Below, one piece after another: positions 25,289-34,796 of a stretch of 64,000 bases of DNA. The translations under genes and the position numbers were made by a program. Position 1 is the stretch's first letter, and every line of letters starts with the position of its first letter. The DNA comes from an uncultured Myxococcales bacterium. GTDB lineage: Bacteria > Myxococcota_A > UBA9042 > DTJE01. The stretch spans positions 1-64,000 of the forward strand of contig CAIOFV010000087.1 in the NCBI GenBank assembly GCA_903857665.1, written 5' to 3'. The notes beneath the pieces are model-generated. The model saw nothing but the letters and a program-made list of their open reading frames with translations, was not told the origin of the DNA and made no database searches.

Positions 25289-27018
25289 CCGTTCGATTCC
25301 GGATCGTCGGGTTCCTGGTGCTCCTGGGCGCTTCGCTGGCGCCCTCGGTGGCGCTTGTCGCCGCACCCGCTCCCTCCGGCGGCGACTGGATCCTGAAGGC
25401 GATGACGGACGAACTGTCGCGCAGCCGGGAAACGTTGCGCCTGACCGGGTACGAGGCCCCGTATTTCATCGCGTACACGATCCGCGATTCGGACCGCACC
25501 TACATCAGCGGCAAGTTCGGTGCGATCTTCCAGTCCCAGGCGTTCGAAAACCGCACCGCGCAGGTGGACGTCCGCGTCGGCGACTACGACATGGATTCGT
25601 CCGAGGACCAGGAGTCCTTCTTCAACCCGCGCCAGAAGTTCGTCCCGAACAACATCGCGCCGCTGGACGACCGGTCCGAAAACGCGCTGCGCCGCGTGCT
25701 GTGGCTGCTGACGGACTACCGGTACAAGGCGGGCCTGATGTCCTTCCTGACGGTGAAGTCCAAGACCGTCAACGACCCGAAGGCCCGCGAGGCCGGCAGC
25801 CTGACCCGCGACGAACCCGTCCGCCTGGTCGAGGATCGCCCGCCGATGAAGTTCGACCGCAAGGCGTGGGAACGCGACGTGCGGCGCATCTCGGGCGTGC
25901 TGCTGGACTACCCTGAGGTCTTCGACTCGTCGGTCGAAGTCAGCACGGTGCGCCTGACACGGTACTTCGCCAACACCGAAGGCACGCTGGTCAAGACCGT
26001 GGACGACTACGTGCAACTGCTGGTCGTGGCCGTAACGCGGGCCAAGGACGGCATGCTCCTGCAGGACACGGTGAACTGGTACGGCCGCCGTCCCGAGGAC
26101 CTGCCGTCGGCCGACGTGGCGATGAAGGGCCTGCGCGTGATGGTCGAGCGCCTCGTCAGGATGCGCGATGCGCCGATCGTCGATCCGGTGTCGGTGCCCG
26201 TGCTGATGTCGCCGGAAGCGACCGGCGTGTTCTTCCACGAAACGGTCGGGCATCGCCTGGAGGGCCAGCGACAGGAAGGCGAGGAGGAGGGCCGGACGTT
26301 CAAGGGCCAGTTGGGCCAGAGGATCCTGCCGGATACCATCGACCTGGTGGACGACCCGACCCTTCCGGAGTCCGCGGGCGAATCCCTGAACGGGGCCTAT
26401 CGCGTCGATGACGAAGGGGTGAAGGCACAGAAGGCGGTCCTGGTGGACCACGGCGTGCTGAAGGGCTTCCTGATGTCCCGCAAGCCCATCGAGGGCGTTG
26501 CGAAGTCCAACGGGCACGGCCGGTCCGACGGGTTCCAGCCGGCCGTGGGCCGCATGGCCAACCTGGTGGTTCGGGGAAGGACGCCGGTGCCCCGGGCACG
26601 GATGAAGGGACTGCTGCTGGAGGAGGTGCGAAAGCAGGGCAAGCCCTTCGGCATCATCATCGAAAGCATCGCCGGCGGCTCGACGAATACGTCGTCCTAC
26701 GGATTCCAGGCCTTCAAGGGGTTGCCGCGGGTGTCGTACCGGGTGGATGCGAAGACCGGCGAGGAAACGCTGGTGCGCGGGATCGAAATCGTCGGGACGC
26801 CGCTGTCGTCCATCAACAAGATCGTGGCGACGTCCGACAGGTACGGGGTCTTCAACGGATATTGCGGCGCGGAATCGGGGATGGTCCCCGTTTCGACCGT
26901 GGCGCCGGACATGCTGTTCGCGGAAATCGAACTACAGCGCGCACAGGAAGGGACCGAGCGGCCCCCGGTCCTGCCTCCCCCGGAGGTCGTGCGCGGTACG
27001 GGCGGTATCAAGCCATGA
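25285..27018 (+). CDS. Exported TldD/PmbA-family metalloprotease
   Basis: 577 residues. A GTG start with GAGGAGG upstream opens a signal peptide (VGFLVLLGASLAPSVALVAA), so the protein should be periplasmic, unlike cytoplasmic TldD. The zinc-binding HExxxH motif is intact (FFHETVGHRLEG), and the C-terminal half has family patterns (GGSTNTSSYGFQAF, LSSINKIVATSD, CGAESGMVPVS). The first 180 residues are less family-like. TldD normally pairs with TldE/PmbA; none is present. It sits between Nudix and PP2C genes with 4-base overlaps on both sides, so it is in the same operon. Confidence 0.88.
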   Translation: MTVRFRIVGFLVLLGASLAPSVALVAAPAPSGGDWILKAMTDELSRSRETLRLTGYEAPYFIAYTIRDSDRTYISGKFGAIFQSQAFENRTAQVDVRVGDYDMDSSEDQESFFNPRQKFVPNNIAPLDDRSENALRRVLWLLTDYRYKAGLMSFLTVKSKTVNDPKAREAGSLTRDEPVRLVEDRPPMKFDRKAWERDVRRISGVLLDYPEVFDSSVEVSTVRLTRYFANTEGTLVKTVDDYVQLLVVAVTRAKDGMLLQDTVNWYGRRPEDLPSADVAMKGLRVMVERLVRMRDAPIVDPVSVPVLMSPEATGVFFHETVGHRLEGQRQEGEEEGRTFKGQLGQRILPDTIDLVDDPTLPESAGESLNGAYRVDDEGVKAQKAVLVDHGVLKGFLMSRKPIEGVAKSNGHGRSDGFQPAVGRMANLVVRGRTPVPRARMKGLLLEEVRKQGKPFGIIIESIAGGSTNTSSYGFQAFKGLPRVSYRVDAKTGEETLVRGIEIVGTPLSSINKIVATSDRYGVFNGYCGAESGMVPVSTVAPDMLFAEIELQRAQEGTERPPVLPPPEVVRGTGGIKP

Positions 27019-27818
27019 CACGGGCGGTGCAGGAAACCGTGCGCAGGGGCAGTCGTACGCGGGCGTGCGCGCTGAGCGACGTCGGCCGGGTGCGGTCGCG
27101 CAACGAGGATTCCTTCCTCCTGCTGCCCGAACAGGATCTATACGTCGTGGCCGACGGCATGGGCGGCCACCAGCGGGGCGACGTGGCCTCCTCGCTATGC
27201 GTGGACTCGGTGCGGGACTGGTTCACGGGCAAGGTGTCGGACGACACGATGACCCGCGTCGGCAATGCCGTGCGCGGCCTGCTGGGACGGCCCACGCCCG
27301 GCGAAACGGATCTCGTGGCCGCCATCGAGTTCGCCAACCGCATCATCTTCGAGATGTCGGCCGCCAGCGCGGCCTTCCGGGGCATGGGGACCACGGTCGT
27401 GGCGTCCTACTTCCACGGGTCCACGGTCTTCGTGGTGTTCTCGGGGGACAGCCGGATCTACCGCCTGCGCAACGGGCACCTCCGGGTGCTGTCGCAGGAC
27501 CATTCCCTGCTCAACGAGTACCTCCGCCTCCAGATGATCCACCCCAGCGAGGCGCGGTCGTTCCCGCATCGCAACGTGATCATGAAGGCGCTGGGCCTGC
27601 GCGAGCGGGCGGACATCGAGTTCTTCCGTCGGCGGGTCCACCCCGGGGACGTCTACCTGCTGTGCTCCGACGGCCTCAACGACATGCTGGAAGACGAAAC
27701 GATCCAGGATCTTCTGAACGCAGGGGGGAGCCTGGACGAACGCTCCCACCGCCTGGTGGACGCCGCTCTCGCGGCAGGCGGCATCGACAACGTCACCGTG
27801 GCCCTGATCGAAACCTGA
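27015..27818 (+). CDS. PP2C-type Ser/Thr protein phosphatase
   Basis: 267 residues, start overlapping the TldD-like stop by four bases (ATGA). PP2C metal and phosphate motifs are present in order: SDVGRVRSRNEDSF, VVADGMGGHQRGD, GMGTTVVAS, FSGDSRIYRL, CSDGLNDML and GIDNVTVALIE. It dephosphorylates phosphoserine or phosphothreonine in a metal-dependent way. It is a candidate partner of the Hanks-type kinase at 53.0 kb and of the FHA activator's ligand; that link is an inference. No signal peptide, so cytoplasmic. Confidence 0.95.
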   Translation: MTRAVQETVRRGSRTRACALSDVGRVRSRNEDSFLLLPEQDLYVVADGMGGHQRGDVASSLCVDSVRDWFTGKVSDDTMTRVGNAVRGLLGRPTPGETDLVAAIEFANRIIFEMSAASAAFRGMGTTVVASYFHGSTVFVVFSGDSRIYRLRNGHLRVLSQDHSLLNEYLRLQMIHPSEARSFPHRNVIMKALGLRERADIEFFRRRVHPGDVYLLCSDGLNDMLEDETIQDLLNAGGSLDERSHRLVDAALAAGGIDNVTVALIET

Positions 27819-27867
27819 CACCCTCCAGACGAACACCGGCGATGGGCGGAAGGGACGCGGGCGGCGG

Positions 27868-29082
27868 TCAGCGCCTGGCGCCCTTCTTCGCAGGGCCGGG
27901 AGCGGCGGGAATCGCGGCGGCAGCCGGATCCAGGGCCTGGACGTGCTGGATCGCGATGGACTGGATCTGCTGGACCAGCTTGGACTGCTGCGGATCGCGC
28001 GGCCACTGGGAGGACAGGACCTCGCGGTAGATCGTCAGCGCGTCGCTGGTGCGGTTCAGCCCCTCGAGGGCGGAAGCGAACTCGATCAGGGTGATGAGGT
28101 CGCGCTGGGACTGCAGCATCTGCTGGAGCAGTTGCGCAGCCTCGCCGAACTTCTTCTGGCGGTTGAGGGCCTGGGCAAGCCGGACGGTCGTGGCGGGGGC
28201 CTGCTGGATCGCGAGGGAGGTGCGGGCGGCGGTTTCCGCCGACTCGAAGGCCTCGTCCATCAGGTACGCCTGGGACAGCAGGGACCAGGTCGTCGCGTCA
28301 CGTTCATTCAGGCGAGCCGAGTCCCCGAGGCGCTTGATCGCGCCCGGAAGATCGTTTCCGGCCAGCAGGGCCGTGCCCAGATCGCGAAGGGAGTCCGCCG
28401 TTTCGCGGATGGCCACCGACTCGGCGAGGCGATCCGTGGCGCCCTTGACGTCGCCCTGGTCCAGCAGGATCCGGCCCAGCAGCGCCAGGTTCTCCGGGAC
28501 CTTCGGCCCGGCCTTGATCGCGGCCTCCATGGCCGCCACCGTCTCCTTCATCTTGCCGGGATCGCGACGCAGGATGTGGGCCATCCCCAGGTTCGCCGGA
28601 CCGTTGGCCGGATCCAGTTCGAGGGCCTTCCAGACGAGGGCCTCGCCATCGGAGGTGTGGCCCGCCTGGATCGCCACGAAGCCCCGCAGGGCGGTGAGCG
28701 TTGGCTTGTCAGCCGGGAAGGCCGCTTCCACGGAATCGACGTCCATTGCGACGTCGGCCACGTAGTCCCCCTGGAGGGTGTCGGGATGCCAGGCGGCGTC
28801 GAATGCGCGGGCCCGGGCGAACAGGGGCAGGACGTCGGTGGCCGTCGGATCGATCGCCTGGGCGCGCGAATACGTGCGGGCCGCCGCGGCGAAATCACCC
28901 GCCAGGAACGCGGCATCGCCGCGCTGCCTCCACTGCGACGCCTGCTTGCATGCCTTCCACTCCCGGGCCACCGTGTGCCAGGCCGCGACGGCCAGCGGCA
29001 GGGCCAGCCCGAGGCCCAGCACCAGCGCCAGGGTGATGTGTGCGCACCGGCAGCGGGGACACGCGGATTGAGGCTCGGACAT
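27868..29082 (-). CDS. Membrane-anchored TPR protein
   Basis: 404 residues from the ATG at 29082, which has GGGAGA seven bases upstream; the longer reading is unsupported. The N-terminus carries a CPRCRC zinc-ribbon-like stub before one hydrophobic helix (ITLALVLGLGLALPLAVAA). About nine TPR-like repeats follow (GDAAFLAGDFAAAARTYSRAQAIDP, NLALLGRILLDQGDVKGATDRLAES, RLAQALNRQKKFGEAAQLLQQ). The C-terminus is Ala/Pro/Lys-rich. Such proteins act as envelope assembly scaffolds; the partner is unknown. It is divergent from the exbD operon. Confidence 0.8.
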   Translation of the reverse strand: MSEPQSACPRCRCAHITLALVLGLGLALPLAVAAWHTVAREWKACKQASQWRQRGDAAFLAGDFAAAARTYSRAQAIDPTATDVLPLFARARAFDAAWHPDTLQGDYVADVAMDVDSVEAAFPADKPTLTALRGFVAIQAGHTSDGEALVWKALELDPANGPANLGMAHILRRDPGKMKETVAAMEAAIKAGPKVPENLALLGRILLDQGDVKGATDRLAESVAIRETADSLRDLGTALLAGNDLPGAIKRLGDSARLNERDATTWSLLSQAYLMDEAFESAETAARTSLAIQQAPATTVRLAQALNRQKKFGEAAQLLQQMLQSQRDLITLIEFASALEGLNRTSDALTIYREVLSSQWPRDPQQSKLVQQIQSIAIQHVQALDPAAAAIPAAPGPAKKGARR

Positions 29083-29251
29083 CGTCGATTCTCCCGTCCT
29101 GAAAGGGCCCGCACGTCGCGAGGCGGGGCGTATGATGCCACACCCCTCGTCGCGCGAAAAGCGCCCGGCCCGGGCAAGCAGGCAGTGGCGCGGCATCAAC
29201 CGCGCCCGAGGTGGTGTCGCCGCGGGCGCCTCTGAAGTCGCCCGGCTCCCC

Positions 29252-29281
29252 TTGACCCTGCGACACGCGGACCGATAGTAT
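29252..29281 (+). promoter_or_regulatory. Promoter of the exbD-tonB-peptidase operon
   Basis: TTGACC, an 18-base spacer and TAGTAT, 52 bases upstream of the GTG at 29334. Confidence 0.65.
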
Positions 29282-29333
29282 TCAACGCGGTCGCGGGCCA
29301 ATCCGCGGCGGCGTGCAAGGGTGAGGAGGCTGC

Positions 29334-29765
<432 letters not shown>

Positions 29766-29774
29766 GGCGGGACG

Positions 29775-30809
29775 ATGAAACGCAGTCGGGAGATCCCTGG
29801 GGTTCGCGATCGACGCCGTTTGATCACGGGCCTGTCCGTGTCCGCCCTGGTGCACCTGGTGATCGCGATCCTGCTGCTGACCGCCGAGCCGCCGGCCGAC
29901 ACGTCCACGAAGCGCGAAACCGTGCGGCTGCGCATCCTGGACGAGGCCCGGTCCGCCGCCAGGGTGTCCCCGAAGCCGAAGGCGCACGAACCGATCGAGG
30001 GGCAGGTGGTGGAACTACCGAAGCCCGCGGTCGAGGAGATCCCCGACAGCGCCCGCTTCCTGTCCCAGTGGGACCGGAAGGTCGAAAAGGAAACGAAGGC
30101 GCCCCGGATGCCCACGGGCAAGGCCGGGCATCCCGGCAACCCCCAGGGTTCCCGTCAGCCGCCCCCGCCTCCCCCGCAGGGGTCTGCCGACGGGCAGGTC
30201 GCGCTGCCATCCGCGACGCCGACGCCTTCGACCCCGCCTTCCGGCAGGCCGTCCCCGGACCATCCCGGCAAGGGGATCCGGGGCCTGGCGGGCCTGGACA
30301 AGATGCTGGTCCCCACGCTGGGCGGCGCCCGGGGCGCGGTCCGGTCGGCCGGCGCCCTGTCCAACGGCGAGCCCTTCGGGGGCATGATTTCGACCGACGC
30401 GGTGCTGGGCGTGCCGGACGAGGGCAGCGAGACCCTCGTGAACACCCGCTCGTTCAAGTACTGGGACTTCTTCCAGCGCGTGAAGGAACGGGTCCGGGGC
30501 GAGTGGAGCCCGGGCGGTGCCTACCAGGCCCGGGATCCGTACGGGAAGGTATACGGCAACAAGGACCGGTTGACGGTGCTGTCGGTGGTGCTGGACGCCA
30601 AGGGCGACGTGGTGCGACTGGAGGTCGTGCGCGAATCGGGCCTGCCCTTCCTGGACGAGGAGGCCATGCGGGCCTTCCGGCAGGCGGGGCCGTTCCCGAA
30701 CCCGCCGTCCGGCCTGGCGGATGACGGCGGTCGGATCGCGTTCTCGTTCGGGTTCCTGCTGGAGGTCGGCGCCACGAAGGGGCGCTTCTTCTGGCAGCGC
30801 GAACAGTAG
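29775..30809 (+). CDS. TonB-like energy transducer
   Basis: 344 residues: short cytoplasmic basic N-terminus, one membrane helix (GLSVSALVHLVIAILLLTA), then a long Pro/Lys-rich periplasmic spacer with a run of prolines near residue 130. The C-terminal TonB domain (about 245-340) shows LTVLSVVLDAKGDVVRLEVVRESGLPFLDEEAMRAFRQAGPFPNPP. The SALVHL motif is the classic TonB start. It should couple ExbD-harvested energy to an outer-membrane partner; no TonB-dependent receptor is in the window. It is followed after 13 bases by the peptidase gene. Confidence 0.9.
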   Translation: MKRSREIPGVRDRRRLITGLSVSALVHLVIAILLLTAEPPADTSTKRETVRLRILDEARSAARVSPKPKAHEPIEGQVVELPKPAVEEIPDSARFLSQWDRKVEKETKAPRMPTGKAGHPGNPQGSRQPPPPPPQGSADGQVALPSATPTPSTPPSGRPSPDHPGKGIRGLAGLDKMLVPTLGGARGAVRSAGALSNGEPFGGMISTDAVLGVPDEGSETLVNTRSFKYWDFFQRVKERVRGEWSPGGAYQARDPYGKVYGNKDRLTVLSVVLDAKGDVVRLEVVRESGLPFLDEEAMRAFRQAGPFPNPPSGLADDGGRIAFSFGFLLEVGATKGRFFWQREQ

Positions 30810-30822
30810 TTCGGGAGGCGCC

Positions 30823-31833
30823 GTGGTTCGCGTCTGGCGGTTCGCCCTCCTGGCCTTCCTGCTGGCCACGCTGGCATCCGTGCCCGGGTTGACCGAGGTG
30901 CGGACGTCCCATTTCCGTTTCGTCCCCGATTCCGGGTCGTCAGGCCTTGCCGACCACCTGGCCTCGATGGCGGAAGCGAAGCGTTCGTACGTGCTGGGAC
31001 TGCTGGGCGTCAGCGACGAGCGGGTGCTCGAGGTCCGGATCGCCTCCAGCGAGGAGGACATGGAGCGCATGGTCGGCACGGACCGGCCGGTGCGGGAGTG
31101 GATCGCGGGCCTCGCCTATCCCCAGGAGGCCCTCATCGTCCTTTCGGCCCGGGGCAACGAGGTCTTCAACGCCTCCGATACGTTCGTGCACGAACTGGCG
31201 CACGTGTACCTGGAGTCCGCCGTCGAAGGGAGGTACCTGCCGCGGTGGTTCCAGGAAGGGTTCGCGATGCTGGTGGCTGGGGAGGACGTCGGCGAGCGGC
31301 TGAAGACCTTCCTGGGCGCTGCCGCGACCGGTTCCTTCCTGCCCCTGGACACGCTGGCCAGATCCTTCCCTGCGGAGGTCCCGACCGTCCACCTGGCCTA
31401 CGCACAGTCGCAGTTGTTCGTGCGCTACCTGCAGCGGACGGGCGGCGGCATCGGCGTGAAGCGCCTGGTGGAATCCCTTCGCACGGGAGTCCCGTTCGAT
31501 CTGGCCTTCGAGCAGACCTTCGACGGCTCGCCGGACGACCTGTGGCGCACGTTCGCCCGGACGGTCGATCCGTTCGCTTCCTGGCTGGTGTTTGCCACCA
31601 GCGCCGCGCTGTTGTGGATGCTGATCACCGCGCTCTTCCTGTGGGCCTACGCCCGCAAGCGCAAGAAGGCCGCGGCGCGGAAGGCGATGTGGGCGATGCG
31701 CGAGGAACTGGAACGCCTGAGGGCCGGCATCGACCCGCAGGGGGCGGCGCAGATCCCGGCCGGGGATCCCCTCGGGAACCCGCTGTCCGCCCTGGCGGGC
31801 CCGCGCAAGGACGGCCCGGAAGAGGTGCAATGA
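30823..31833 (+). CDS. Membrane-anchored gluzincin peptidase (peptidase MA-like)
   Basis: 336 residues from a GTG with GGGAGG four bases upstream. A signal peptide (WRFALLAFLLATLASVPG) precedes the catalytic domain with the zinc motif HELAH (FVHELAHVYLESAV) and the downstream acidic ligand region (PRWFQEGFAMLVAG). A late hydrophobic helix (SWLVFATSAALLWMLITALFLW) and a basic tail anchor it in the inner membrane, so the active site faces the periplasm. The HExxH...EGFA arrangement is typical of the peptidase MA family. The last four bases overlap the next gene. Confidence 0.85.
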   Translation: MVRVWRFALLAFLLATLASVPGLTEVRTSHFRFVPDSGSSGLADHLASMAEAKRSYVLGLLGVSDERVLEVRIASSEEDMERMVGTDRPVREWIAGLAYPQEALIVLSARGNEVFNASDTFVHELAHVYLESAVEGRYLPRWFQEGFAMLVAGEDVGERLKTFLGAAATGSFLPLDTLARSFPAEVPTVHLAYAQSQLFVRYLQRTGGGIGVKRLVESLRTGVPFDLAFEQTFDGSPDDLWRTFARTVDPFASWLVFATSAALLWMLITALFLWAYARKRKKAAARKAMWAMREELERLRAGIDPQGAAQIPAGDPLGNPLSALAGPRKDGPEEVQ

Positions 31834-33515
31834 CCCCGCGTCTGGTCACGGTTCTTCGGGCGCCGCCGGCCGGGACTCCGGAGGCGTTGCTGCAGAGCAT
31901 TCCGGCGGATCGTCGGGACCGCCTGACCATCGCCTGGCCGGGTGCGGCGCGAACGCCGCCACTGGGCCTCGTCGCCGCGGCCCGCCGGGCGGGCTTTTCG
32001 CGGGTGCGCCTGTTCGGGCCGGCGTCCGAAATGACCGGCGCGATGCTGCGTCGGGCCGTCGATGCGGGCCTGGACGAGGTCGAGGTGCTGCTGGACGGCG
32101 AGGGGCCCTGGCAGATGCTCCGCGATCTGCGCGCGGCGGGTCGCCTGGCCTACGTGCTGCTGCGGCAGGCCTCTCTGGACCGGGGCGGCGAGAGTCCCGA
32201 TCCATCCAACCCCTGCGGCGCCGACGCCTTCGTCCTGGAGGTCCCAGACTCCGGGCCCCTTCCCGGGGACGGCCGGCGCCTGGACATCGCCTCGTCGCGG
32301 TTCCGCCGGCTCGCCGTCCGCGGGTGGCCGCTGTGTGCCTTCCCCTCGCTGGCCGAGGATCGCATCCTGTCGAACGCGCTGCTGGCTGCGGCCGACGTCC
32401 CGGCGGCGGCTGGCGACGGCGAACCCTGGCTGCGGGTGCCGTTCGAAACTCCCTCCCGCGTGTTCACGGAGGCATGCGGGGGATGCCGCCTGGCGCTGGC
32501 GTGCGACGGGATCCCTGCCGCGGCCCTGGCTTCGGGCCCGGGGGGAAGCCTGCGCGTGCAGCCGTTCGGACCGGGGAACGCATGCGACGTGCCCCTGGAA
32601 CCGGAAGGCATCGCGGCTCGCTGCCATCCCTCATCGTTCCTGTCGGGCCGGGTCCACGTGCTGGGCGTGTCGTCCGGATGCCGGCCGTGCGGCCGGATCG
32701 TGGTGGACGAATCGGACGCGGCCCGCCAGGTCACGCTCCTGGAAAACCAGGGGCTGCGGACCGCAGAGGTGCCCGTACCCGCGGCGTTGAAGGACCGCGA
32801 CGCCGGTGCCGGGGCACGGGGCGCCGGGCTCCACCACGTGTTCTTCTCGAAGGGGGACGAGGCGCGGGCCGCGGCGGACCTGGTGGTCCGGTTCGCGCAG
32901 TCGCAGGAGGGCGGGTCGGCCCTGGACCCGGCGGAGTTCAGCCGGTCGCTGGGTAGCCTGCTGGGGTACCCCCGGTGCTGCGTCGAGGCGTTCACCGCCG
33001 CGGGCCCCGACGCGACGACCTCCAGCCTTCTGAGGGCGGCTCATCGCCGTTCGGAGGCGTTCCACTGGCAGTTGAACGTGCTCGATCCGGTGTCGCCGTT
33101 CACGCTGCTGCCTCACCTCCCGTGCCGCTTCGATTGCCCGGAGTCCCTCGCGATGGCCTCCCGGCTGGCCTCGGTGCTGGACGACGTGTTCCCCTTCCTT
33201 GCCGGGGCCGCGCGTCGCGCCCTGGGCCGCCCCTGGCTGTGGTGGGATGCGTCGCGCGGCGTCGCGCTGGAGGGCCCGGCCGACGCGGACGCCGCCGGGG
33301 CCGCCTGTCATCTGCCCGATTCGCCCCTCCAGCGCTCCGGGATCCGCCCCGATGCGGCCGCGCGCAGCTTCCTTCATCGCGTCCTCCCGATCCTCGAGGT
33401 CGCCGACCACCTGCGGTTGGACGGCTCGACGGTCCGGGTGTCCCGCGCAGGGGTGCTCCTGGCGCAGTTGGATGAAGGATGCGATCCGCTGATCTTCCCG
33501 TTCGATTCGTTGTAG
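31830..33515 (+). CDS. Cys-motif protein with degenerate radical-SAM-like start and GYPRCC/HLPC region; function unknown
   Basis: 561 residues, translationally coupled to the peptidase by ATGA overlap. Residues 1-150 look like half of a TIM barrel (GFSRVRLFGPASEMTGAMLRRAVDAGLDEVEVLL), the rhythm seen in radical SAM enzymes, but no CxxxCxxC triad is present. A middle cluster CGGCRLALACDG (about residue 212) resembles an auxiliary-cluster or SPASM-like motif, and SGCRPCGRIVVDE follows near residue 285. The C-terminal region has LLGYPRCCVEAF, then HWQLNVLDPVSPFTLLPHLPCRFDCPES. This resembles DUF483-type sequences, as far as I can recall that family. No signal peptide, so presumably cytoplasmic. 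The function is unknown. Confidence 0.6.
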   Translation: MTPRLVTVLRAPPAGTPEALLQSIPADRRDRLTIAWPGAARTPPLGLVAAARRAGFSRVRLFGPASEMTGAMLRRAVDAGLDEVEVLLDGEGPWQMLRDLRAAGRLAYVLLRQASLDRGGESPDPSNPCGADAFVLEVPDSGPLPGDGRRLDIASSRFRRLAVRGWPLCAFPSLAEDRILSNALLAAADVPAAAGDGEPWLRVPFETPSRVFTEACGGCRLALACDGIPAAALASGPGGSLRVQPFGPGNACDVPLEPEGIAARCHPSSFLSGRVHVLGVSSGCRPCGRIVVDESDAARQVTLLENQGLRTAEVPVPAALKDRDAGAGARGAGLHHVFFSKGDEARAAADLVVRFAQSQEGGSALDPAEFSRSLGSLLGYPRCCVEAFTAAGPDATTSSLLRAAHRRSEAFHWQLNVLDPVSPFTLLPHLPCRFDCPESLAMASRLASVLDDVFPFLAGAARRALGRPWLWWDASRGVALEGPADADAAGAACHLPDSPLQRSGIRPDAAARSFLHRVLPILEVADHLRLDGSTVRVSRAGVLLAQLDEGCDPLIFPFDSL

Positions 33516-33566
33516 GCGACAGGGTTCGAAGGCAGAGAAGGGCGGGAAGGTGCGGGCGTCCGGGCC

Positions 33567-34622
33567 TCAGTCGAGGGCCACGGCCTTCCGCATCAGGTCC
33601 ACGCAGCGGTTGGAATAGCCCCACTCGTTGTCGTACCACGTGAGGATCTTCACCATGCGGCTGTTGGGCATCACCATCGTGGACTTCGAATCGAAGACCG
33701 ACGAATGCGAGTTGTGGATGATGTCGGTCGATACCAGCGCGTCCTCGCTGTACTCCAGGACGCCCTTCATCGGGCCCTCGGCGGCCGCCTTCACCGCGGC
33801 GTTGATCTCCTTGATCATCGCCTTGGTGTCCTGGACCTGGATGCGCTCCAGCTCGCAGACGAAGTCCACCAGCGAGCCGTCCTGCACCGGCGCGCGAACG
33901 GCCATGCCGTCCAGCCGGCCGTCCAGCTCGGGGATGATCTTGCCGATGGTCTTGGCGGCGCCCGTCGAGGTCGGGATCAGGTTGACGCCGGCCGAACGGG
34001 CGCGGCGCAGATCCTCCTTGTGGAACTGGTCCAGGATGCGCTGGTCGTTGGTGTAGGCATGGATGGTGGTCATGAAGCCGCGGACCAGGCCGAAGTTGTC
34101 GTGCAGCACCTTGACCACGGGGGCCAGGCAGTTGGTGGTGCAGGACGCGTTGGACAGCAGTTTGTGCTCCTTCTTCAGCTCGTCGTCGTTGACGCCGCAT
34201 ACGATGATGGCGTCCACGGAGTCCTTCGGCGGCACGGTCAGCAGCACGCGCCGGGCGCCGGCCTTCAGGTGCAGTTCCACCTGGTCGCGCTTGCGGAACA
34301 CGCCGGTGGATTCCACCACGAAGTCCAGGTCGTACTTGGCCCAGGGCAGCTCTTCCAGGCTCTTGTAGGAGATCATGTCGATCGGCTGGCCGTTGACGAT
34401 GATCTGGTTTTCGTTCGATTCGACGGTCCCGGGGAACCGCCCGTGGGCGGAATCGAACTGGAACAGCTTGGAGTGGAACTTCACGCCCTTGGCGAAGTCC
34501 TTCGGGTCGATGATGTCGTTGATCGCAACGACCTCGAAACCGCCCTGCTCGATGGCCACGCGGGCCACCAGCCGTCCGATACGACCGAAGCCATTGATCG
34601 CGATCCGGATCTTCTTGCTCAT
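33567..34622 (-). CDS. gap: Glyceraldehyde-3-phosphate dehydrogenase
   Basis: 351 residues, slightly long because of a small insertion around residues 40-60. The NAD motif INGFGRIGR and the catalytic SNASCTTNC (Cys161) are present, as are TIHAYTNDQ, RARSAGVNLIPTSTGAAK and WYDNEWGYSNR. It catalyses the oxidative phosphorylation of glyceraldehyde-3-phosphate in glycolysis and the reverse reaction in gluconeogenesis. The ATG at 34622 follows AGGAGG by five bases. It is a monocistronic unit with a strong promoter and a leader hairpin. Confidence 0.97.
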   Translation of the reverse strand: MSKKIRIAINGFGRIGRLVARVAIEQGGFEVVAINDIIDPKDFAKGVKFHSKLFQFDSAHGRFPGTVESNENQIIVNGQPIDMISYKSLEELPWAKYDLDFVVESTGVFRKRDQVELHLKAGARRVLLTVPPKDSVDAIIVCGVNDDELKKEHKLLSNASCTTNCLAPVVKVLHDNFGLVRGFMTTIHAYTNDQRILDQFHKEDLRRARSAGVNLIPTSTGAAKTIGKIIPELDGRLDGMAVRAPVQDGSLVDFVCELERIQVQDTKAMIKEINAAVKAAAEGPMKGVLEYSEDALVSTDIIHNSHSSVFDSKSTMVMPNSRMVKILTWYDNEWGYSNRCVDLMRKAVALD

Positions 34623-34644
34623 CCGATCCTCCTCGGGTTGGGGA

Positions 34645-34661
34645 AGGAGCCCGTGGCTCCT
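34645..34661 (-). promoter_or_regulatory. Hairpin in the gap leader
   Basis: AGGAGCC and GGCTCCT form a perfect 7-base stem with a 3-base loop, between the promoter and the ribosome site of gap. On the transcript the first arm contains an AGGAG, a decoy-like Shine-Dalgarno. It may stabilise the mRNA 5' end. Confidence 0.5.
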
Positions 34662-34674
34662 GAAACCTGGCGGA

Positions 34675-34702
34675 ATTCTAGCCGAGGGCCGGCTCAAGTC
34701 AA
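34675..34702 (-). promoter_or_regulatory. Strong promoter of gap
   Basis: TTGACT, a 16-base spacer and TAGAAT on the minus strand, about 50 bases upstream of the gap ATG. Confidence 0.75.
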
Positions 34703-34737
34703 TGACAGTCCCTGCAAGGGGCTGCAATGGGCGCACA

Positions 34738-34767
34738 TTGACAGCCGGGGCCGCTTCGGACGATGAT
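34738..34767 (+). promoter_or_regulatory. Promoter of the coiled-coil protein gene
   Basis: A perfect TTGACA, an 18-base spacer and GATGAT, 29 bases before the ATG at 34797. Confidence 0.5.
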
Positions 34768-34796
34768 GCTGTCCCTTGTCGGTGCAGGAGGAAGAC

